Of a stretch of 14,828 bases of DNA, positions 6,223-12,839 are shown piece by piece; positions within the stretch are counted from its first letter, which is position 1, and every line of letters starts with the position of its first letter. The DNA is taken from contig JACCYC010000153.1 of NCBI GenBank assembly GCA_013696665.1, forward strand, positions 1-14,828. The letters run 5' to 3'. This DNA comes from Burkholderiaceae bacterium (GTDB taxonomy: Bacteria > Pseudomonadota > Gammaproteobacteria > Burkholderiales > Burkholderiaceae_F). The notes below the pieces were generated by a model. The model was not told where the DNA came from. It made no database searches and worked only from the letters and a program-made list of their open reading frames with translations. A program made the position numbers and the translations under genes.

Positions 6223-6501
6223 CTAGCGCGTCCCGCGCATGCCCGACGTACCGAGTGCTTTCAGTTGTGCCGCGTCGCGCGCAAAAATTTCAAGTGCGTC
6301 GTTTTCACCGTGTCGCATTGCGCGGAAAGCACTGGCCTGTGGAGCGAGCAGCCATAACAAATGACGTTTGCGGGCCTCGGCTTCGGCCAGCCCTGCAGCG
6401 TCGTCTGCGATCAACGCTTCGCTTTCGTCGTGCAATGCCTGGATAAGCTCCGCGAACAGGCGCGCTGGAGCGTCAGATGGAAGCGAAGAATGCGTATACA
6501 T
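6223..6501 (-). CDS. flgN: FlgN-like flagellar export chaperone, short form
   Basis: FlgN is a helical chaperone that escorts hook-filament junction proteins FlgK and FlgL to the export apparatus. This 92-residue product matches the N-terminal helical part of the family: LFAELIQALHDESEALIADD, then LAEAEARKRHLLWLLAPQA with the typical ARK turn. It ends soon after FARDAAQLKALG, whereas FlgN is usually about 140 residues. The C-terminal region, where FlgK/FlgL are expected to bind, seems to be missing, and I found no continuation in another frame. An AGG seven bases before the ATG overlaps the flgM stop (TGACAGGTCTTCATG), so translation is probably coupled to flgM. It is identified mainly from gene order and helix pattern. 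Confidence 0.7.
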   Translation of the reverse strand: MYTHSSLPSDAPARLFAELIQALHDESEALIADDAAGLAEAEARKRHLLWLLAPQASAFRAMRHGENDALEIFARDAAQLKALGTSGMRGTR

Positions 6502-6510
6502 GAAGACCTG

Positions 6511-6714
6511 TCAGTGGTTTGGGCCGGCGCGTTGCGAATGCAGATAGAGCGCGTTGATCAGGTTGGCGGCTATCGCTGCCGCATTCGCGCAATAGCGCCC
6601 GTCGACGACCGCGCTACGCAGCGCGAGGACCCGGCTTTCGGCACATGTTTCGTGCGCAAGTCGGAGTTCCGCGCAAAGATGAGCGGGTAGGTTTGAACGC
6701 GCCAAGATGGTCAC
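6511..6714 (-). CDS. flgM: FlgM-like anti-sigma-28 factor, short form
   Basis: FlgM binds FliA and is exported when the hook is finished, releasing FliA. This 67-residue product carries the conserved C-terminal part: RVLALRSAVVDGRYCANAAA at 28-47 matches the family pattern of RVxxLRxAIxxGxYxVDxxxIAxxLI, followed by IAANLINALYL. An N-terminal half of about 30 residues, present in ordinary FlgM (about 95 residues) and used for export, is absent. The start is a GTG at 6714, only 7 bases from the -10 of a sigma-28-like promoter, so the mRNA may be almost leaderless. Alternatively translation starts at a downstream TTG (6705). It forms a two-gene unit with flgN. flgA, usual upstream of flgM, is not there; a sensor kinase is. 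Confidence 0.75.
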   Translation of the reverse strand: MTILARSNLPAHLCAELRLAHETCAESRVLALRSAVVDGRYCANAAAIAANLINALYLHSQRAGPNH

Positions 6715-6721
6715 GTCTCAA

Positions 6722-6748
6722 AGTTCGGCAAATCGCTGTAGAACTTTA
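6722..6748 (-). promoter_or_regulatory. Sigma-28 (FliA) promoter of flgM-flgN
   Basis: Minus strand: -35 TAAAGTTC (6748-6741, 7 of 8 against TAAAGTTT), an 11-base spacer, and -10 GCCGAACT (6729-6722, five leading bases match GCCGATAA). Transcription would begin near 6715, next to the GTG start. This fits class 3 expression of flgM and autoregulation through FliA. Confidence 0.7.
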
Positions 6749-6807
6749 GAATTGTTGCCGATCGGCGTTAACCGTGCCTCGGTGCATTATTCTTTGCATC
6801 CTTATCC

Positions 6808-9800
6808 TTGAGCTCGAACGCCGATTGCGTCCGCGTGGCTGAATTTCCTTCCGTAACGCACCGCACTGGCTCGCATGATTCGCCGGGCGGAAGCGCGTCT
6901 GGCACTCCGGCGTCGGCTCCCGCTGTCGTGTCCAATGAGCGTGCGCTTGCGCTTGGATTGCCTGGAAGCCTTGATCCATTACCGGTGGCGCGGCCGGCTG
7001 CACGCGACCCTGTTTTCTCACAGCCGCTGGTTGCCGTGCCTGATTTGCTTGGGTTGAGCACGGCGGGCGATGGCACGGCTGCCTTGGCGGCGCGGCCGGC
7101 CGACACGGTCATCGAAACGTTGCTCGCAGCCGCTCACATCGGTCTGGCCTTGTTTGATCGCGATCTGAACTACCGGCTGTGGAACAACTGTCTCGAAGAG
7201 ATTTTCGACGCACCCGCGGATGCGGTATTGGGACGGGCGGTCGATGCCGACAAAGGGCTCAACCAGTTACCGGATCTGATCGCGGAACTTAGGCGGATCC
7301 ACGAACTTGGCGAGCGGACGCCCATCGAGCGCGAATATCCGTTGCCAGGCTCTCAGTTGCAATGGGTCAGAGTGAAGCTGGCTCCGGTGTTCGCGATCGA
7401 CGGACGGTTTGATGGCGTGTTGCTGACATGTGAGCGGATCGATCGCGAGCGGTTCGCTCAAAATTCATTGGGGGCGTTGCGTCAGGCACTTGAATCAGTC
7501 GGCGAAATGGTGTTCGAGATAGACGGCCAAGGCCTCGTTCTCGACGCGAACGACGCCGCGCGCCAGCGGCTCGGCTATGAACGCGACTCGCTGGTTGGTA
7601 TGTCGCTTGCGCAGATCGATACAGGGCTGGCGACCGACACGACAGGCGGCGGATTCGGACTTCTTTACGAACAACTTCAGGTTCGCGGCTCGTACCAGGG
7701 CGACACGCGGTACAAGACACGTTTTGGCGCTGAGTTCGCGGTTGAGACGGTGCTGCAGCGGGTTCAGCATGACGGTCGCGAGTTCATTCTTCTGCTCGCG
7801 CGCGATGTCGGAGTGCGCAAGAAGGCGGAATCGGACCTGACCGAAAGTGCCGAGCGGTTTCGCGCGCTGTTTGACGAAAGTCCGGTTGCCGCATTACTGC
7901 TCGACAGCGAGTTCCGGCTGATTGGTATCAATCGTGCCGCGTGCCAGACCCTCGGCTACGACGTCGATGAACTGCTCGGCCGCGATCCCGAAACGTTGCT
8001 GCATGCAGACGACCGCGCGTCGCATCGGCAAGCACGCGCAGAGATGCAAAGCGGTGCGATTGAATCCGAATCGGCCGAGCGGCGTTTCATGCATCGAGAC
8101 GGGCGTGTGGTTTGGACCAAGCTGTCGATGCGTGCAATCGCTTCCGAGAGCGGCTTGCGGCACGTCCTGCTGGTGCTCGAGAACTTTACCGACCGCAAGA
8201 TTTTCGAAGAACAGCTGCAGGTCGCGCTGCGCGATCAGCAGACGTTATTCGAGACGATGTCGGTCGGCGTTGCTCAGACCATGTCAAGCAAGATCCTGCT
8301 CGCGAACCGCGAGTTCGCCGAGATGTTTGGTTATAGCGACGGCGAAGTGATTGGCATGCCGCTATGGGACCTGTGCATCGATCGTCACCACCGCGCACCG
8401 AACGAAGTGTCCGGTATGCCGGTGGTTCGAGCCAATCAAACGACGAGCGGCGAGGTGGTTTTGTTCCGGCGTGACGGCGAGCCGGTGTGGTGCCTGGTGC
8501 AGGCGCGCCCGATCCAGTCCGAAGAGCCTGGACTCGAGGCTCTGCGTGAAGCGATTTACACGTTCCAGAATGTGTCAGAAAGCAAGCGTCACCGCGAGGC
8601 GCTGTCGCGTTCGCTGCACGAACTGAAGGATCAGGGGGAAGAGCTCCAAAGCGCACTTGCGCAGCAACAACTGATCTTTGACACGGCATTGGTTGGCCTG
8701 CTTTTCGTGCGCGACGGCCGGCCGGTTCGCGCCAACAGTGCGATGGAAGATTTGCTGGCATGCGAGCCCGGCGCACTGGTTTCGCAGATGCAGCTTTTTT
8801 CGCATCCGACCGATCAGTTGTTGTTGGCGAGCCTGTCCGAACACTTCACGCGCATCCATGACACCGGGGTTACCGAGTTTGAGCTGCACATGTTCCGCCG
8901 CAAGGGCGCGCCGATCTGGGTTGCGGTGCAGGGACGTGCTGTCAATTCGGAGCGGCCTGAATTGGGCTACATCTTTGCGTTCGTCAACGTCGACGAGCGC
9001 AAGCGCTCGGAGCGCGAGCTGCGTGCGACGCTGTCTGAATTGCAACTTATCTTCGACAATGCACTGGTAGCCGTGCTGTACGTCGCCAATGACTTGATCG
9101 TCAAGGCAAACGCGGCGACTGAGCAGCTGTTTGGTTACGACGCGCGCGACTGGGACGAATTGCAGATCTCCTCGTTGTTTGCGGCGGCAAGCGATTGGGA
9201 TGACATTCGCGAACTGCCGCTTGCCGAGGCGGAGACTGGTGACGACGCGGGAGCGGTACCAGAAGCGATGTCGGACGCGTCGGTCGACCCGGATGTCGAT
9301 GCCGAGCCGAAAACCAAGGTACCCGACGGTGGCGTTTCGTTCGAGCGGCGTATGAGGCGTGCCGACGGCACTACATTCTGGTGTGCCGGATATGGCCGTC
9401 CAATTGACCCCACCGCGCCTGATCGTGGCGTGATCTTGACGCTGGTCGATGTCGATGCACGCCGCCGCTCCGAGGAGGAGCTGCGTCGCGTTCGCAACTA
9501 CCTCGATCTCGTCGTCGAAAATCTGCCGGTGCTGGTTTCCGTGCGCGAGGCTGAGAGCGGGCGCTTTGTCAGCTTGAACCGTGCGGGAGAAACGATGACG
9601 GGGTTGACGCGCGATCAGGTGATCGGCCGCACCTGGGGCGAGATTTATGCGCGCCAGTTTGCAGATCTGTACCTGGAGCTCGATCGCAAGGCGCTTTCCA
9701 GCGGAACGCAGGTGGACCGTCCGCGCGACGTAATGCTGCGTGCCGATGGGAAGCGGCTGACAATCAATCAGCGCGTTGTCCCGTTATTTGAGTCCGAACC

Positions 9801-9957
9801 CGGACGCTCCGGGGCCGCTGGCGACTCCAATGCACGTTACGTTATGTCGATTTCGATGACCTGTCCGAAGAGGTGCGCGCAGAAGCGGCACTGCGCGAAA
9901 CCGAGGCGCGGTTTCGTCAGTTCGCAGAGAATATCGATCAACTGGTGTTCATCATGA
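6808..9957 (+). CDS. Multi-PAS sensor histidine kinase, N-terminal part (seven PAS domains), frame lost near 9842
   Basis: This is the sensory part of a giant cytoplasmic kinase whose catalytic part continues in the next frame (9873-10916). I count seven PAS domains at about 99-215, 219-338, 345-468, 472-595, 619-735, 742-892 and 895-1012, most ending in the linker pattern DxxxRKxxExxL. PAS6 carries an acidic low-complexity insertion of about 40 residues (around EAETGDDAGAVPEAM). There is no signal peptide or membrane span. The last 30 or so residues (from MSISMTCPKRC) are out-of-frame reading. Restoring one T at about 9842 gives NARYVYVDFDDLSEE and joins the two parts. The start is uncertain: the first in-frame ATG lies inside PAS2, so TTG 6808 or GTG 6835 must serve. 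Ligands are unknown. Confidence 0.8.
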   Translation: MSSNADCVRVAEFPSVTHRTGSHDSPGGSASGTPASAPAVVSNERALALGLPGSLDPLPVARPAARDPVFSQPLVAVPDLLGLSTAGDGTAALAARPADTVIETLLAAAHIGLALFDRDLNYRLWNNCLEEIFDAPADAVLGRAVDADKGLNQLPDLIAELRRIHELGERTPIEREYPLPGSQLQWVRVKLAPVFAIDGRFDGVLLTCERIDRERFAQNSLGALRQALESVGEMVFEIDGQGLVLDANDAARQRLGYERDSLVGMSLAQIDTGLATDTTGGGFGLLYEQLQVRGSYQGDTRYKTRFGAEFAVETVLQRVQHDGREFILLLARDVGVRKKAESDLTESAERFRALFDESPVAALLLDSEFRLIGINRAACQTLGYDVDELLGRDPETLLHADDRASHRQARAEMQSGAIESESAERRFMHRDGRVVWTKLSMRAIASESGLRHVLLVLENFTDRKIFEEQLQVALRDQQTLFETMSVGVAQTMSSKILLANREFAEMFGYSDGEVIGMPLWDLCIDRHHRAPNEVSGMPVVRANQTTSGEVVLFRRDGEPVWCLVQARPIQSEEPGLEALREAIYTFQNVSESKRHREALSRSLHELKDQGEELQSALAQQQLIFDTALVGLLFVRDGRPVRANSAMEDLLACEPGALVSQMQLFSHPTDQLLLASLSEHFTRIHDTGVTEFELHMFRRKGAPIWVAVQGRAVNSERPELGYIFAFVNVDERKRSERELRATLSELQLIFDNALVAVLYVANDLIVKANAATEQLFGYDARDWDELQISSLFAAASDWDDIRELPLAEAETGDDAGAVPEAMSDASVDPDVDAEPKTKVPDGGVSFERRMRRADGTTFWCAGYGRPIDPTAPDRGVILTLVDVDARRRSEEELRRVRNYLDLVVENLPVLVSVREAESGRFVSLNRAGETMTGLTRDQVIGRTWGEIYARQFADLYLELDRKALSSGTQVDRPRDVMLRADGKRLTINQRVVPLFESEPGRSGAAGDSNARYVMSISMTCPKRCAQKRHCAKPRRGFVSSQRISINWCSS

Positions 9958-10916
9958 GCGGCGATTTTTCGGCAGCGCTGTATGTAAACCCGCGCTACAC
10001 CACGTTGATTGGTGCTCCAGTCGCCGAGTTGCTGGATGATCCCCGTAGCGTGATGCGGCACGTTCATTTCGAAGATGTGCCAGTTGTCAATCGAACGTTG
10101 CCCCGCCTGATCGCTCGCATGAGGCGCTTGCGGCGCTCCGAATTCACCGCGCGTATCGATCACCCGTCGCGCGGCGTGCGCAATGTCAACGTGCGACTAA
10201 GCCCGGTGCGCATGGAAGACGGGGCGATTCGCGTGTTCGGCATTGCCGACGACGTAACCGAGCGGACCCGCGCCGAGCAGGAAAAAATGGAGCAGATCGT
10301 CAAGCAGCGCGACGTGCTCGTACGCGAGGTCCACCATCGCATCAAGAACAATTTGCAAGGTGTTGCGGGGCTGTTGCAGCAGACCGCTGAAGCACGCCCC
10401 GATGTAGCGGACATCCTGTCCGAAGCGGCGACGCAGATTCACGCAATCGCGCAGGTGCACGGGTTGCAGATCCGTTCCAGCGGAACACTGCCGGTCCTGG
10501 GCGTTGCCCAAGGTATTTTTTCGACGCTGTCGAATATGTTCGGCGTCGAGGTGCGGTTCGAGCCGCCGCCGCCTGACCTCTGGCGGTTCGGGTTGCCTGA
10601 AAACGAGGCAGTGCCGCTGGCGCTGGTCATCAACGAGCTCGGCACCAACGCAATCAAACATCGCGCGACCCGTCAGGACAACATCATGGTCAAGGTCACC
10701 ACGCGTCCGGACGGGATGGAGTTTGCGATCGAGAATCCTGGGACGTTGAAAGACGGTTTCGACCTGGCTCAAATATCGGCAAGTGTGTCCGGTCTGGGGC
10801 TGGTGAAGGCATTGCTGCCGCGGCGAGGGGCGCGACTGACGGTCGAGCGCGTAGGTGCCGTGGTTGCTACGCGGTTGTATCTGTTTCCGCCAGCGATTCG
10901 CGAAGACTCCATTTGA
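9873..10916 (+). CDS. Multi-PAS sensor histidine kinase, C-terminal part (PAS8, HisKA_2, HATPase)
   Basis: This is the catalytic part of the kinase that begins at 6808. Its frame is open before the nominal GTG at 9873 back to about 9843, reading YVDFDDLSEEVRAEAALRET, which is the expected end of PAS7. It is therefore most likely not a separate gene. The eighth PAS domain is about 10 to 140 residues in (ARFRQFAENIDQLVFIM onward). Next is a HisKA_2 dimerisation domain with VREVHHRIKNNLQGVAGLLQ; the His before Arg (10335-10337) is the likely phosphoacceptor. The ATPase domain has an N box (LVINELGTNAIKH) and a G box (SGLGLV). HisKA_2 kinases such as EutW often pair with ANTAR regulators, and one follows 66 bp downstream. 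If the frameshift is real, this piece would lack seven PAS domains. Confidence 0.8.
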   Translation: MRAEAALRETEARFRQFAENIDQLVFIMSGDFSAALYVNPRYTTLIGAPVAELLDDPRSVMRHVHFEDVPVVNRTLPRLIARMRRLRRSEFTARIDHPSRGVRNVNVRLSPVRMEDGAIRVFGIADDVTERTRAEQEKMEQIVKQRDVLVREVHHRIKNNLQGVAGLLQQTAEARPDVADILSEAATQIHAIAQVHGLQIRSSGTLPVLGVAQGIFSTLSNMFGVEVRFEPPPPDLWRFGLPENEAVPLALVINELGTNAIKHRATRQDNIMVKVTTRPDGMEFAIENPGTLKDGFDLAQISASVSGLGLVKALLPRRGARLTVERVGAVVATRLYLFPPAIREDSI

Positions 10917-10982
10917 GATTTATTCCATCGTTCGAATTGGGCTGGGCTGCGGCACAATCGGGGGGTGGAACGCGAACTGACC

Positions 10983-11564
10983 ATGAAGAATGAACAACCC
11001 CTAGTGATGGTGGTTGACGATGACCGTCTGGTGCTGGCGACATTGGTTGCCGGGCTCAAACAGGCGGGGCTCGAGGTGATCGAGACCGACAATGGCGACG
11101 ACGCGATTTTGCTGGCGCGCAAACACAAGCCGAGGCTCGCTATTCTCGACATGCGCATGCAGGGCAAATCGGGAATGGATGTCGCGCGTTATCTGGCTGC
11201 CAATACCGACACCGGCTTTATGTTTCTGTCGGCGTTTGGAGACCAGGACATTGTCGATGAAGCAATGAAAATGGGTGCGCTTGGGTATCTGGTCAAGCCG
11301 CTCGACGTTCGGCAGATCGTGCCGGCAGTACGTGCTGCAATGGCACGCGCGGGCGAAGAGAAAACAAGTGCGGCCCCGGGCCCGGCAGTGGAAAACCGGA
11401 ACGACCTGATTGCGGTGGGCATCCTGATGGAACGGCTGCGTCTCGATTTCGCAGGCGCGCTGGGCGCATTGCAGGCGCAGGCGAAGACAGAAGGCAAGCC
11501 AGTCGCGGAGCTTGCCACCCATATGGTCGACGCCGCCAATCGATTGAACTCAATTCGCCGCTAG
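10983..11564 (+). CDS. REC-ANTAR response regulator (RNA-binding antiterminator)
   Basis: This 193-residue protein combines a receiver domain with an ANTAR output domain, as in AmiR, NasT, NasR and EutV. ANTAR proteins bind paired hexaloop RNA hairpins and prevent formation of a terminator. The receiver domain (1-122) has acidic residues D12 and D13, phospho-acceptor D56 (LAILDMRM), S83 and K105 (LVKPLD). After a linker at about 123-137, ANTAR spans 138-190 (NRNDLIAVGILMERLRL, then LGALQAQAKTEGKPVAELAT). The Lys of the usual AKGiLM motif is Val here. The ATG at 10983 is preferred to the in-frame GTG at 10965, though neither has a clear ribosome binding site. It lies 66 bp after the HisKA_2 kinase, its likely partner. 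Its RNA targets are not known. Confidence 0.9.
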   Translation: MKNEQPLVMVVDDDRLVLATLVAGLKQAGLEVIETDNGDDAILLARKHKPRLAILDMRMQGKSGMDVARYLAANTDTGFMFLSAFGDQDIVDEAMKMGALGYLVKPLDVRQIVPAVRAAMARAGEEKTSAAPGPAVENRNDLIAVGILMERLRLDFAGALGALQAQAKTEGKPVAELATHMVDAANRLNSIRR

Positions 11565-11576
11565 AACGCTTCGCCG

Positions 11577-12644
11577 TCAGCTTGCGCTTGCGTCGACCTT
11601 TGCAAGCGTGAAATAAAACGTTGCACCATGACCTTGTGACGGCGCTGGCACGGCTTCCGCCCAGATTCTCCCGCCATGGCGACGGATGATCTTTTGCACC
11701 GTCGCCAATCCGACCCCCGTACCGGCAAATTCGTTGGAGCTGTGAAGCCGCTGAAACAGACCGAACATTTTCTCGGCGAAGCGCATATCGAACCCGGCTC
11801 CGTTATCGCGCACAAAAAATACCGCCCCTTGACCTTCGTCACACCCAAATTCGATACGCGCAGCACGACTCTTGGCGCTGAACTTGGCTGCGTTGCCGAG
11901 CAGGTTCTGCAGAACCAGGCGGAGCAAAGTCGGGTCGCCGTTGGCTCTGATATTTGGCGCAATGACGAATTCAATTGAGCGTGTCGGCTCCGTGGAGCGA
12001 ATCTCGCTGCCCAAATCATCGGCGAGCTCGCGCGCGATCTGGGATAAGTCGACCCGCTCACTCGTTAGCTCACGGCTCGTCATGCGAGACAAATTCAGCA
12101 GCGTGTCGATCATCGTATTCATGCGCTGACTCGCAGCGACAATGCGGCGCAGGTGATCGCGTCCAAGATCGTCGAGCGGCTTGCCGCGGTCTCCATAGTC
12201 CTCAAGCACGATCGTGGCAAACCCGTCGACGATCCGAAGCGGCGCGCGCAGATCATGCGAAACCGAATGTGCAAGGCCTTCGAGCTCGCGCGCAGCGTCG
12301 TCGCATTCGCGGGTGCGCCTGGAGAGCTCGCGTGTGCTCGCTGCAAGCTCGAGCTCGTGCTCGCCGAGCCTGGCCTGCAATTCGGCCGCACGCGCCCCGT
12401 CGGGTGTCGGTGAACCCGAGGCGGACGTTTCGTCAGCGGCGACCGAATCAGCGTTGGTCGCTGCTGGACGGCGTCGCTGCACGACAGCGACTGCGACCAG
12501 CACGATCAGCGCACCGACGCCAACAGCGGCGAGCAACATGCCCGCATCAGGCCGCGCACCGGCGCCAACAGTCGCCGCGCCCAACGCACATGGCGGTGCA
12601 TAGGCCGCAAGCGCGCCCATCAAGCGCCTAAATTGCCGGGTCAT
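11577..12644 (-). CDS. Small membrane sensor histidine kinase (HisKA, HATPase)
   Basis: This 355-residue kinase starts from MTRQFRRLMGALAAYAPPCA. Two hydrophobic segments (about 8-30 and 36-55, the second MLLAAVGVGALIVLVAVAVV) are separated by only about five residues. There is therefore no real periplasmic sensor, and it probably senses within the membrane or is fed by a partner. A coiled coil (about 85-125) leads to HisKA with H130 in SHSVSHDLRAPLRIVDGF-type sequence close to that of phytochrome kinases. The ATPase domain follows: N box LQNLLGNAAKFS (N251), G1 DNGAGFD (280) and G2 GTGVGLA (308). An open frame extends 71 codons upstream, but that part lacks domain content and would overlap the divergent gene. 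No receiver domain or dedicated regulator is adjacent. It ends 12 bp from the stop of the convergent ANTAR gene. Confidence 0.85.
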   Translation of the reverse strand: MTRQFRRLMGALAAYAPPCALGAATVGAGARPDAGMLLAAVGVGALIVLVAVAVVQRRRPAATNADSVAADETSASGSPTPDGARAAELQARLGEHELELAASTRELSRRTRECDDAARELEGLAHSVSHDLRAPLRIVDGFATIVLEDYGDRGKPLDDLGRDHLRRIVAASQRMNTMIDTLLNLSRMTSRELTSERVDLSQIARELADDLGSEIRSTEPTRSIEFVIAPNIRANGDPTLLRLVLQNLLGNAAKFSAKSRAARIEFGCDEGQGAVFFVRDNGAGFDMRFAEKMFGLFQRLHSSNEFAGTGVGLATVQKIIRRHGGRIWAEAVPAPSQGHGATFYFTLAKVDASAS

Positions 12645-12839
12645 CGCCGGCAAGTTCCCGTATTCATCACTCGCATCGCGGCGATTGTGCAGCATCGGGC
12701 AGTGGGACGCGAGAACCGCGCCAGCGGGTCGCCAAAGTCGCTCGCGCGCCAGCCGAAATGCCCTTCTAACGATGCCTTTTTCAAGCGGGTGTCCGGCGCC
12801 GTTCGGCACTAGCCTGCGCACTGCGAAGACGTGTAACCC

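Noticed and set aside
6739..6764. Possible plus-strand sigma-28 promoter for the giant kinase (TAGAACTT, GCCGATCG)
   Set aside because: The spacer is 10 rather than 11 bases and the -35 lacks TAAA. GCCGATCGGC is palindromic, so the -10 match is weak evidence, and the site overlaps the better minus-strand flgM promoter.
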